DNA from: Tetragenococcus osmophilus
Lineage (GTDB): Bacteria; Bacillota; Bacilli; Lactobacillales; Enterococcaceae
Direction: 5' to 3'
DNA: 64,000 bases
Assembly (NCBI RefSeq): GCF_003795125.1
Contig: NZ_CP027783.1
Span: 1,054,001 to 1,118,000 of the forward strand
In this document: positions 43,200 through 51,944 of the stretch, one piece after another
Position numbering within the stretch: position 1 is the stretch's first letter
How the letters are laid out: each line of letters opens with the position of its first letter
The notes under the pieces: generated by a model
What the model saw: only the letters and a program-made list of their open reading frames with translations
Databases searched by the model: none
What the model was told of the DNA's origin: nothing
Translations under genes and position numbers: made by a program

Positions 43200-44765
43200 A
43201 ATGCCTACTGATTATAATTAATTTGTTGATTTACCAACATTTATTCAAACTATTTGTTAAAATAGATGCAAGGCTTTTTACAGTAAGACCTTTTAAATCG
43301 TGCACTTATTGTTGCTTAGGAGGATGCTCATGTACAAATCACAACCCTACGTCCAAATTTCTTTTGAAGATTTCAATCAACCCTTAGGTCTTCATATGAA
43401 CCCAGAAAACCGTTGGGTAAAAAAAGCGGAACAAATTCCTTGGGGCCAACTGGAAAAAGACTATGCGAAAAACTTTCCAAATCCCAAAGGCAATGTGGCT
43501 AAGTCGTTACGTATGGCCTTAGGCGCGCTTTTAATTCAAAAAGAGTATCACTACAGTGACGAAGAAACTGTCGCTCAAATCCAAGAGAATCCTTACCTGC
43601 AATTTTTCGTGGGGCTGCCTGGCTATCAGGAAGAAGCGCCTTTTGAAGCCTCTTCCATGGTCCACTTTCGTAAGCGTTTGGATGAAGTCACACTAATGCA
43701 AATCAACGAAAAAATCTTGTCTTACAATCAAAAAGATGACGATGATCCCACACCGCCCACAGACGGTTCCAACAGTGGAACACTGACATTAGACGCGACT
43801 TGTGCCCCGCAAAACATCAAATATCCGACGGATACGGAGCTATTAAATGATGCACGAACACATGCGGAAAAAATCGTAGATAGCCTCTGTCAAGACTATC
43901 AATGGAAGAAACCACGGATTTATCGGCAATTAGCGCAAAAAGTTTATCTGAATATCGTCCGTCGTAAGAAAAAAGCAAAAAAGTGGTTACGGAAGCAAAT
44001 ACGCAAAATGTTAGGATTTGTCAAACGTGATATCCAAGTGATTCAGAAATTTTTAGACCGAGGCGCTCAATTAACAGAACAACAAGCGATTTGGTGGACA
44101 ACCATTCAAAACATTTATGAACAACAACGTTATATGTATGATAATCACACCCACTCTGTGCAAGATCGGATCGTTAGTTTTCATCAACCATGGTTGCGTC
44201 CTATTGTGCGGGGAAAAGCCAAAGCCTCCGTCGAGTTTGGTGCCAAATTTGATATGAGTCTTGATCAAGGTATCGCCCGCCTAGAATATAGCAGTTTCGA
44301 TGCTTATAACGAGTCAGATATTTTAATTTCTACGATTCGTCGTTACCACGACCGACATGGAAACTACCCTGAACGTGTCTTAGCAGACAAGATTTATCGT
44401 AATCGAAAAAACCTCAATTATTGTAAACAACGGGGCATCCGATTATCGGGACCTGCACTAGGGCGCCCGAAAAAGAACGAAGTTCGTGATAAAACCATCG
44501 ATGAACAAGACAATGCCGATCGTGTCGCGGTTGAACGTGGATTTAGCCAATTAAAGGGGTGTTTTGGCGCTGATTTGATAACAACTAAACGTAAAGATAC
44601 TACGCTTTCAAGCATTGCTTTGAGCGTTTTGGCACTCAATCTGTCTAAATTGACGGCAGATGCTTTACGCCAAATTTTATCTAACGTCTTCAAAAGCAGG
44701 CAAATAAAGAATTGGACGCTTTATTTTAGCTTTTTTACAAAGTTCACAATTATTCAGTAGGCATT
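43200..44765 (+). mobile_element. IS1182/IS5-superfamily element inside the UvrA-like gene
   Basis: A 1,566-bp element with inverted ends AATGCCTACTGA and a 4-bp duplication AATT (43196-43199 and 44766-44769). Read with two more bases on each side, the duplication becomes TAATTA. Removing the element restores the reading frame ELIIILDEPT. The only gene in it is the transposase. Confidence 0.88.
43330..44760 (+). CDS. IS1182/IS5-type transposase
   Basis: A 476-residue transposase. The N-terminal DUF772-type domain contains FQ-like FVGLPGYQEEAPFEASSMVHFRKRL. A first catalytic Asp lies in TLDATCAPQNI, a long helical insertion follows, and further catalytic blocks are VLADKIYRNRKN and the Glu-bearing VERGFSQLKGCFG. 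The ATG at 43330 follows AGGAGGATGCTC. The frame is intact. Family assignment rests on these motifs; the exact subgroup is uncertain. Confidence 0.88.
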   Translation: MYKSQPYVQISFEDFNQPLGLHMNPENRWVKKAEQIPWGQLEKDYAKNFPNPKGNVAKSLRMALGALLIQKEYHYSDEETVAQIQENPYLQFFVGLPGYQEEAPFEASSMVHFRKRLDEVTLMQINEKILSYNQKDDDDPTPPTDGSNSGTLTLDATCAPQNIKYPTDTELLNDARTHAEKIVDSLCQDYQWKKPRIYRQLAQKVYLNIVRRKKKAKKWLRKQIRKMLGFVKRDIQVIQKFLDRGAQLTEQQAIWWTTIQNIYEQQRYMYDNHTHSVQDRIVSFHQPWLRPIVRGKAKASVEFGAKFDMSLDQGIARLEYSSFDAYNESDILISTIRRYHDRHGNYPERVLADKIYRNRKNLNYCKQRGIRLSGPALGRPKKNEVRDKTIDEQDNADRVAVERGFSQLKGCFGADLITTKRKDTTLSSIALSVLALNLSKLTADALRQILSNVFKSRQIKNWTLYFSFFTKFTIIQ

Positions 44766-46008
44766 AATTATTATTCTTGATGAGCCGACAATTGGTTTGC
44801 ATGCTTCTGACACGGCGGGGTTACTAGCGATGATTAATGAAGTCAAAGAGCGAAATAATACGTTATTAGTCATTGAACATGATGAAGAAGTTATTAGAAA
44901 GGCAGATCATGTAGTAGAAATTGGGCCTGGATCTGGAGAATTTGGAGGTAAAGTCGTTACAACTGGTACTTATGATGAATTAGAAAATACTTCTTATTCA
45001 TTACTATTTCAATCAAAACGTGCCATTTATCAGCAAAATAGTTATCAGCGCGATACAAAACAAACGGCTGTGAAAGTGAAAAATGCAAAAACACATAATC
45101 TTAGAGACCTGTCACTCGAACTTCCTGCTAATTGTCTGTCTGTTATCACTGGTGTTTCAGGCTCTGGGAAATCGAGTTTACTTTTGCAAGAAATTGCTCA
45201 AAATCAACTAGAAGATAGTAAGACGGTTCAGTGGAACAAAGGATTCAAAGATCTTATAGTTATTACACAAAAAAGACCAACACGGAATAAGCGTTCACTT
45301 ATCGTTACTTACTTAGATGTTTTTGATGGTGTTCGTGCTCTTTTTGCTAAGAAATCAAAGAAAGCCAATCTTTCTTTTTCTTCTTCAGATTTTTCATTTA
45401 ATGCGGGGAATGGCCGATGTCCAAATTGCCAAGGGCTAGGAGTCGTTGAAAGTAATCAACTATTTTTTGAAAATATAGAATTGACATGCCCCATTTGTCA
45501 TGGTACTAGATATAAAGATGAGATTTTAGAAGTTAAAGTTGATGGATATTCGATTTCAGATGTATTAGAATTTTCAATTGAAGAAGCGATCGATTTTTTT
45601 GTGAGGAATGGCCTGAATAGTAAACCTCTACAGTTTTTGACAAAAACAAACCTTGCTTATATTTCCTTAGGACAAGGCACAGATTCTTTGTCTGGTGGTG
45701 AAATGCAACGTCTACGTCTTACTAGAACTATTTCTAAACAAAAAGGGAATAACCATCTTTTTATTTTGGATGAACCAACGACAGGGATGCATAAAATTGA
45801 TGTATTTTATTTTATGAAATTAATCCAAAACTTGATTGAAGATGGTAATACGATTTTCTTTATCGAACATAATTTAGACGTAATCAAACAAGCGGATTAT
45901 ATTGTAGAACTAGGACCTGGTGGTGGTGATAGTGGAGGAGAGTTGATGTTTGTTGGGGATATTTCCCAGTTTAGGAAGACAAGTACACAAACATCAGTTT
46001 ATTTGTAA
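44766..46008 (+). pseudogene. UvrA-like ATPase, 3' fragment
   Basis: The second part of the gene begun at 42012. It starts with the Walker B of the first ATPase (IILDEPTIGLHASD) and then holds the full second ATPase: Walker A GVSGSGKSS, zinc pairs CPNC and CPIC, signature DSLSGGEMQRLRL and Walker B FILDEPTTGMHKID. The frame is intact after the break. An ATG at 44797 could in principle start a C-terminal fragment, but no ribosome binding site was seen. Confidence 0.9.
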
Positions 46009-46018
46009 AACTTGTAAC

Positions 46019-46056
46019 TAAAAAGCCAACCCTATAATAAAGGGCTGGCTTTTTGT
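46019..46056. terminator. Bidirectional terminator between UvrA-like and yghU-like genes
   Basis: A hairpin AAAAAGCCAACCCT / AGGGCTGGCTTTTT between convergent genes. Confidence 0.88.
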
Positions 46057-46085
46057 CTGACTATATATTCATTAGAAAACCTATC

Positions 46086-46874
46086 TTATTTAATATCTTT
46101 ATACGCTATATTTATGGCGCGCTTAATAGCTGGTCGTTGAGCGATTTTATCTGCCCATGCGTTTAGATTCTTATATTCTTGGGCATTTAAAAAGGTAGCT
46201 GCATCACCATATAGTTCGCCTTGAACAAGACGTCCGTACCAAGGCCATATTGCTATATCAGCAATCGTGTATTCATCACCATTAATATATTCTTTATCTG
46301 CTAGGTGTCTATCAAGCAGATCAAGTTGACGTTTAGTTTCCATAGTGTAACGATCAATTGGATATTCTTGCGCATAAGGTGCATAGTAATAGAAGTGTCC
46401 AAAACCACCACCGACAAATGGTGCTGCACCTGTTTGCCAGAATAACCAGTTCATAAGTTCTGTCCGTTCAGCAAGGGAATTTGGAACGAATTTATCAAAT
46501 TTATCCGCTAAATATAGCAAAATAGATACGGATTCAAATACACGAATCGGTTCATCATAGGAATAATCTACCATTGCCGGGATTTTAGAGTTCGGGTTAA
46601 TTTTCACAAAATCACTACCGAATTGATCGCCGTCTCCAATATCGATTTTATATAAATCATATTTAGCGTCTGTAATACCAGCCTCTTTTAATTCTTCTAG
46701 CATAATCGTTGCTTTCATTCCATTAGGTGTATTTAATGAATAAACTTGTAGTTGTTGTTCTCCTACCGGAAGCTTTTGCTCAAAACGGCTACCAGCTACC
46801 GGTTGGTTTCCAAATTTATTCTCTTTTTGATCTTGATTTTCTTCCCATACTTTAGGAATTGTGTAATCTGACAT
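46086..46874 (-). CDS. yghU: YghU-type glutathione transferase / disulfide reductase
   Basis: A 262-residue nu-class GST. It has the YghU-type N-terminal extension (about residues 1-45), the thioredoxin fold with LNTPNGMKATIMLEEL (Thr/Asn instead of a catalytic Cys), the glutathione-contact region NPNSKIPAMVDY, and the helical C-domain IADIAIWPWYGRLV. YghU enzymes reduce disulfides and peroxides using two glutathiones. Start behind AGGAG. It is divided from the neighbouring DJ-1-type gene by about 75 bp with a short hairpin (AAAAGC/GCTTTTT) and may belong to a redox-stress locus. Confidence 0.92.
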   Translation of the reverse strand: MSDYTIPKVWEENQDQKENKFGNQPVAGSRFEQKLPVGEQQLQVYSLNTPNGMKATIMLEELKEAGITDAKYDLYKIDIGDGDQFGSDFVKINPNSKIPAMVDYSYDEPIRVFESVSILLYLADKFDKFVPNSLAERTELMNWLFWQTGAAPFVGGGFGHFYYYAPYAQEYPIDRYTMETKRQLDLLDRHLADKEYINGDEYTIADIAIWPWYGRLVQGELYGDAATFLNAQEYKNLNAWADKIAQRPAIKRAINIAYKDIK

Positions 46875-46950
46875 GATATCTACTCCTTGTTTTTATCGCA
46901 AAATAAACGAAAAAGCAAGCAAGTACCAAGCTTTTTCGTTTATTTGTATT

Positions 46951-47481
46951 TTAGCGATGATATTTTTCCATTACTTTAATCAACTCAGGTAAATATTCTG
47001 GTAGATCAGGGGGTCTTCTACTTGAAACAAGCTGACCATCAGTTACCACAGCTTCATTTACCCATGTAGCACCAGCATTTGTCATATCGTCTTTAATTCC
47101 TGGTGTACTCGTTACCGTTTTTCCTTCTAAAACATTAGCTGAAATTAAAACCCAACCAGCATGGCAAATTTCACCGATAGCTTTGTTGTTATCTTTCATA
47201 TGTTTTACGATCTCTTTTACTTCAGGGAAACGACGAAGTTTATCTGGTGCCCATCCGCCAGGTACTATAACTGCATCATATTCTTCTGGATTAACATCAG
47301 AAAAAGCGTAATTAGATTCAGCAGGCACACCATTTTTTCCAATGTATGTTTGCTTAGCTTCTGGTCCCACTAAATCTACTTGAGCGCCTTCTTCGCGTAA
47401 ACGAAGAACAGGATACCATAGTTCTAAATCATCAAAATCATGGTCAACCAACGAGATAACTTTATGATTTTGTAAACTCAA
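46951..47481 (-). CDS. DJ-1/PfpI-family protein (type 1 glutamine amidotransferase-like)
   Basis: A 176-residue PfpI/DJ-1 protein. The nucleophile elbow is EICHAGWVL, VIVPGGWAPDKLRRFPEV precedes it and SSRRPPDLPEY follows. Relatives act as deglycases, chaperones or stress proteins. The TTG at 47481 is chosen as start because GGAGGG lies five bases upstream and homologues begin with MSLxxxKV. The frame reaches an ATG at 47523, which would add 14 residues and lacks a site. It neighbours a thiol transferase, which suits carbonyl or oxidative stress. Confidence 0.87.
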   Translation of the reverse strand: MSLQNHKVISLVDHDFDDLELWYPVLRLREEGAQVDLVGPEAKQTYIGKNGVPAESNYAFSDVNPEEYDAVIVPGGWAPDKLRRFPEVKEIVKHMKDNNKAIGEICHAGWVLISANVLEGKTVTSTPGIKDDMTNAGATWVNEAVVTDGQLVSSRRPPDLPEYLPELIKVMEKYHR

Positions 47482-47692
47482 ATTAATCCCTCCATTTGTT
47501 GTATGAGTCGTTACATCCGTCAAACTGACTGTAGTTTCTACATAAACTACTATAAGTTAAGCTTAACAGACTGAGGATAGAACAACAATTAATAGGCTTT
47601 TAGGCTGGAACATCAAATAGCTAAAGAGATTTATTGTTTGTTTCGTTAAGTTCATAATAAGTGCATAAAAATTCAAAAGTTTCTCTTTTTTA

Positions 47693-47721
47693 TTGTTTTG
47701 TTGAACGAAACATGGTATGAT
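47693..47721 (+). promoter_or_regulatory. Promoter of the amino-acid ABC operon
   Basis: TTGTTT (47693-47698), 17 bp, TATGAT (47716-47721). The spacer contains AACGAAAC, and its inverse TTTCGTT occurs about 60 bp upstream at 47640, a possible operator pair. Confidence 0.55.
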
Positions 47722-47777
47722 TCATTTTAAATAAAATGTATAATTATGCAACCTTTGGTAGATTAGGAGGTAAATCT

Positions 47778-49280
47778 ATGAAAAAAGCCCCCATTTTTAT
47801 AGTAGGAATATTGTCAGTTTTGTCTATAGTTTTTTATTTTACAAGCTCGGTACAAGCTCAAACGGATGATTCTTTACAAAATGTATTAGATAGTGGAACT
47901 TTAACTGTAGGCACCTCGGCAGATAATCCGCCTAAAGAGTATATTCGTATGAACGATGGTGAAGAAGAAATTGTTGGTTTTGATATTGATGTGGCAGAAA
48001 GAATTGCGGAGGAGTTAGGCGTAGAATTAGAAATTACCAACATGAAATTTGACGGTCTTATTCCAAGTGTTGAGGCTGGCGAATTCGATATGGCTCTCGC
48101 AGGATTTAATCCAACGCCGGAACGAAAAGAAGTTGTGAGCTTTTCTGATAGTTATCATGATTTGCCATTTGTTATTTTAACCACTAAAGACAAAGAAGAC
48201 ACTTTTACTTCAATTGAATCGTTAACGGATAAAGAAGTAGCAGCACAAAAAGGTTCTACGCAAGAAACGATATTAAATGATTATATTGAAGAAGCTCGTC
48301 CTGTTGCTTTAGGGAAATTACCCGAAGTGATTTCAGAAATTAATGCTGGGACAGTAGATGCAGGCGTCGTAGGCTATTTATCTGCTCGTAACTATTTAGA
48401 TACTTATCCTAATTTAACAGTTGCAGATATAGACATTGAAGTACCTGAAGAAGAAACTGCACAAACAATAGCTTTTCCTAAAGAAAGTCAAGCGCTCATC
48501 ACAGAAGTAAACCAAGTTATTGCCGAAATGGATGAAACAGGAGAAATCGATGATCTTTTAGAAAAAAATATTGAAGAAGCTAGAGCTGGCGATGTCGATT
48601 CACGTGGAACTTTAGAAATCTATGGTCCTTTGTTTCTAAAAGGAGCGGCCACTACTATTGGGGTTGCTTTAGTATGTGTGGTTGTAGGGACGCTTTTGGG
48701 CGTTTTTATAGCTATGTTGCGGCTTTCTTCCAGTAAAATAGTCAATACGATCGCATTTTTCTATATTCAAGTATTACGTGGCACGCCGGCCTTACTTCAA
48801 GTATTTATTTTTTACTTTGGTATATCTGCTATTTTGACCATCCCATCGATTCACGTCTGGGACATTAATATTGCTCGCTTAATACCTGGCTGTATTGCAC
48901 TTGCCATCAATTCTAGTGCTTATGTGGCTGAAATTATTCGTTCCGGGATTAATGCAGTGGATAGTGGTCAAATGGAAGCTGGATATTCTTTGGGGTTGAA
49001 TCGTCGGATTACGATGAAAGAAATTATTTTACCTCAAGCTATTCGTAATATTTTACCCGCTTTAGGAAACGAATTTGTTTCAATGATTAAAGAGACTTCT
49101 TTACTTTCAGTGATCGCAGTATCAGAGCTAATGTTTGTCGCAGATACGGTAAAAGCAGCCACTTACCGAACAATGGAATCTTTATTCATCGCAGCAGTTA
49201 TTTATTTTATGATTACGTGGTTTGTTTCTTGGCTAGTTTCACTTCTTGAAAAAAGGCTTGAAAGATCTGCGAAAGTTTAA
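47778..49280 (+). CDS. Amino-acid ABC transporter, fused substrate-binding and permease protein
   Basis: A 500-residue fusion. A signal/anchor helix (residues 4-24, ending VQAQ) precedes a periplasmic-type solute-binding domain of about 235 residues (SADNPPKEYI, GFDIDVAERIAEEL, KGSTQETI). A permease domain with about five helices follows, carrying the EAA loop EAGYSLGLNRRITMKEIILPQA. This GlnPH/GlnP-like layout imports polar amino acids. Start ATG 47778 follows AGGAGG. Its ATPase gene was originally directly downstream but is now separated by an IS110 copy that joins at the stop codon. Confidence 0.92.
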   Translation: MKKAPIFIVGILSVLSIVFYFTSSVQAQTDDSLQNVLDSGTLTVGTSADNPPKEYIRMNDGEEEIVGFDIDVAERIAEELGVELEITNMKFDGLIPSVEAGEFDMALAGFNPTPERKEVVSFSDSYHDLPFVILTTKDKEDTFTSIESLTDKEVAAQKGSTQETILNDYIEEARPVALGKLPEVISEINAGTVDAGVVGYLSARNYLDTYPNLTVADIDIEVPEEETAQTIAFPKESQALITEVNQVIAEMDETGEIDDLLEKNIEEARAGDVDSRGTLEIYGPLFLKGAATTIGVALVCVVVGTLLGVFIAMLRLSSSKIVNTIAFFYIQVLRGTPALLQVFIFYFGISAILTIPSIHVWDINIARLIPGCIALAINSSAYVAEIIRSGINAVDSGQMEAGYSLGLNRRITMKEIILPQAIRNILPALGNEFVSMIKETSLLSVIAVSELMFVADTVKAATYRTMESLFIAAVIYFMITWFVSWLVSLLEKRLERSAKV

Positions 49281-49418
49281 GCATAGTGGTAAAGAGTCAA
49301 GATAAAAAATGAATTTATTGTTACTCTACCACTAAAAAATAGGCGCACTGAACTAGGCCTATGCAAATCAAGCGTTTTCATAGGCTGTTTCCCTAGCAAT
49401 GCGCAAATAACTTTTTCG

Positions 49419-50669
49419 TTATTTTTCTATCACGCTCCTAGGTGGCGTATAGAGTTGGTGGTTCCGTAGTAGCGTATCCACCAAGCGCACAAATTTTCTT
49501 GCAGTTAAAACGAGGGCTCTTTTGTGTTGATGTTTCGGTGTTTCTTGATACTTTTTACGATAAAAGGCTTGATATTCGGGCAAATGCCGACTGACAGAAT
49601 TGGCAGCTTCAATTAAGTAGTAACGGAAATAGCGATTGCCTTTTTTCGTTAAGGGGGTGTTTTCAGCTTCATGACGTCCTGACTGATGCTTGGGCCAAGT
49701 GAGCCCGGCATACTTAGCTAAACTGGTTTGATCAGGAAAACGTTCGATTTGACCAATTTCAGCTAACAAGCCAGCGGCGTAAACAGGGCCTACACCAGGA
49801 ATACTGGTTAAACATTGGTATTCGGGCACCGTTTGGACGAGATCTTCAATCCCTTGGTCACAGTCTTTAACGGCTTTTTCCAAGGAACGAATTTCACGTA
49901 CAAGGATACCTAAGATCATATCGATCGATTCGCTCACAACTTGATCGAGCCGGTAGGAACTACGGACGGCTCGTTGGATCGTTTTCGCTAACCCTTCGGG
50001 GTCTTTAAAGCGGCCGCGCCCTTTGGATTGGAGCCATTCGGCCAAGTCTTTCAAAGGCAGGTTCGCCAAATCGTCTAAGGACAAGTCTTGGGTGAAAAGA
50101 TCCATGATGGCGGCACTGAAAACGGTCGTGGAACCTTCGGCTTCACGTAATTCCTTTTTTAGGGTATTGCATTTATACGAAAGATTTTCGATAAAATGTT
50201 GTTTCACCTCCACTAATTGCCGCACGATTTGATATCGTGTACGAGTCAATCGTTGAAGGGCCATATATTTTTCTCCTTTGATAGGAGAATTCGTATAGCG
50301 TTGAATCCGCAAGTAATCGGCGATCATGAACGCATCGATCGGGTCGGTTTTATCCGCATCAAACATTTTCATATATTGTTTAATTCGATGCGGATTTTCA
50401 ATGGTGGTAATGGCGTGAATGGCTTGAAGCTGTTCATCTTGGTGAAAATTTACCGCTGGATGATAGCTATACATGGAAGTAGATTCCATACCAATCACAA
50501 TCTGGTCAAACGAATAGGTTTCGTGAAAGGAGAGAATCTGTTCTTTCAGCTCCCAGGCACCTTGGGTATCATTGCCATAGGTGTGATTTAACAACACCAC
50601 CATTTCATCGGTTAAATAACATGTATCTAGTTTTTCTGAGCTAACGTCTATACCTACAAATAATTTCAC
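49419..50669 (-). CDS. IS110-family DEDD transposase, copy 2
   Basis: A 416-residue transposase nearly identical to the protein at 8977-10227, with the same GTG start and AAAGGAGGT site. Two residues differ (Ser in NSPIKG, Val in QVVSES). All motifs are kept: FVGIDVSSEKLD at the N-terminus, DADKTDPIDAFMIADYLR in the middle and the Transposase_20 region SIPGVGPVYAAGLLAEIG. Near-identity points to recent transposition within this genome. Confidence 0.93.
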   Translation of the reverse strand: MKLFVGIDVSSEKLDTCYLTDEMVVLLNHTYGNDTQGAWELKEQILSFHETYSFDQIVIGMESTSMYSYHPAVNFHQDEQLQAIHAITTIENPHRIKQYMKMFDADKTDPIDAFMIADYLRIQRYTNSPIKGEKYMALQRLTRTRYQIVRQLVEVKQHFIENLSYKCNTLKKELREAEGSTTVFSAAIMDLFTQDLSLDDLANLPLKDLAEWLQSKGRGRFKDPEGLAKTIQRAVRSSYRLDQVVSESIDMILGILVREIRSLEKAVKDCDQGIEDLVQTVPEYQCLTSIPGVGPVYAAGLLAEIGQIERFPDQTSLAKYAGLTWPKHQSGRHEAENTPLTKKGNRYFRYYLIEAANSVSRHLPEYQAFYRKKYQETPKHQHKRALVLTARKFVRLVDTLLRNHQLYTPPRSVIEK

Positions 50670-50731
50670 GGGAAGGACCTCCTTTCAAAAAAATTAGGAA
50701 AATGCTTCGATACTGTGGGCTTCCCAAGATA

Positions 50732-50941
50732 CACGTTGTGTAATCACAACCTCGTTTACGAGAATATAATGACAAAGGGCAAGAGCTGCTTTTCCACCTT
50801 CTACTCAAGGTAGGCTTGTCCAAATGTCGAAACAGATAGTGTGTTGGTAATGATAACAACGGTCTGGGTTGCATGCTTAAACGCGTAGACAGAACTACAG
50901 GAGGAAATAGCACAATCCCATGTGGATCCTTTCCACTGACT
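50732..50941 (-). ncRNA. Predicted IS110 bridge RNA, copy 2
   Basis: It matches the copy-1 RNA except for very few bases, one of them at 50780. All guide-like segments are unchanged: TTTCCTCCT at 50907-50899, GTTTAAG at 50882-50876, CACTAT at 50841-50836 and CTCGTAAA at 50762-50755. The GTTTAAG segment is exactly complementary to CTTAAAC, the right half of the target in which this copy sits. Confidence 0.65.
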
Positions 50942-51184
50942 ATTATATCTCAGGAACCACACAATATCGAAACAAGATCCCAAACGCCCTCCGCTCGTTC
51001 AAGAATCACGAGCTGCGCGGAGCTCCGCTCCTTGCCTTGGCGAGCAAAGCTCGCTTTAACAAAAGGGAAACATTGTGTTGCTTAAAGCTTTTATTGATGA
51101 ATGTTATTTATTTTATTTTCAAAGAACCAGAATGTTTGCATCAGAGATGATGCTTATAAATATATTTTACGAGGAGGATACAAG

Positions 51185-51919
51185 ATGTCAGAGTTAATGA
51201 AAATAGAAAACTTACACAAATCCTTTGGTAAAAATCAAGTGTTAAATGGTATTGACACGACGATTCAAAAAGGAGAGGTCGTTGTTGTTATCGGCCCTTC
51301 TGGTTCTGGTAAAAGTACTTTTTTACGTTGTTTAAATTTATTAGAGACTCCTACTGAAGGTGCAGTGATTTTTGAAGATGTGGATTTAACCGATCCTAAA
51401 ATTGATATTTTTAAAATAAGAGAGAACCTCGGCATGGTATTTCAAACATTTAATTTATTTCCGCATAAAACTGTGATGGAAAATCTATGTTTAGCACCGG
51501 TAAAGGCTGGGTTAAAAAATCAAAAAGAAGCAAAAGAAAATGGCATGCGTTTATTAAAACAGGTAGGTTTAGAAGACAAAGCAGAAGCTTATCCTAACTC
51601 TTTATCTGGTGGACAAAAGCAGCGGATTGCTATTGCGCGTGCTTTGGCAATGGAACCAGATGTGATGTTGTTTGATGAACCAACTTCAGCACTAGATCCT
51701 GAGATGGTCGGCGAGGTATTGACGGTTATGAAAGATCTAGCTAAGGCAGGAATGACAATGGTAATTGTTTCTCACGAAATGGGGTTTGCCAAAGAAGTGG
51801 GTGATCGCGTCTTACTGATGGATGAGGGTGAAATTGTGGAAGAAGGCAGCCCAACTGAACTTTTTGACCACCCTAAACATCCACGAACCATTGATTTTTT
51901 GAGTAAAGTATTACATTAA
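51185..51919 (+). CDS. glnQ: Amino-acid ABC transporter ATP-binding protein (GlnQ type)
   Basis: A 244-residue ATPase for polar amino-acid import. Walker [11 protein letters not shown]-loop [14 protein letters not shown], signature [15 protein letters not shown], Walker [15 protein letters not shown] and switch His in [11 protein letters not shown] are all present. ATG 51185 follows the GAGGAGG restored at the IS110 junction; the frame upstream of it is IS sequence. It should pair with the fused binding-protein/permease at 47778. The IS between them may lower or uncouple its expression. Confidence 0.93.
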   Translation: MSELMKIENLHKSFGKNQVLNGIDTTIQKGEVVVVIGPSGSGKSTFLRCLNLLETPTEGAVIFEDVDLTDPKIDIFKIRENLGMVFQTFNLFPHKTVMENLCLAPVKAGLKNQKEAKENGMRLLKQVGLEDKAEAYPNSLSGGQKQRIAIARALAMEPDVMLFDEPTSALDPEMVGEVLTVMKDLAKAGMTMVIVSHEMGFAKEVGDRVLLMDEGEIVEEGSPTELFDHPKHPRTIDFLSKVLH

Positions 51920-51944
51920 TAATGAACAGGAAAGAAGTGAAAAA

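Larger units (their letters stand above)
49280..51173 (-). mobile_element. IS110-family element, copy 2 (inserted in a Shine-Dalgarno sequence)
   Basis: Every landmark is exactly 40,442 bp from copy 1, with no insertions or deletions and only scattered substitutions. The left core AG (49280-49281) uses the last base of the transporter stop codon; the right core AG is at 51172-51173. Without the element the sequence would read TTTAAGGAGGATACAAGATG, an intact operon with overlapping stop and ribosome binding site. It has the same orientation relative to the downstream gene as copy 1. Confidence 0.9.
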
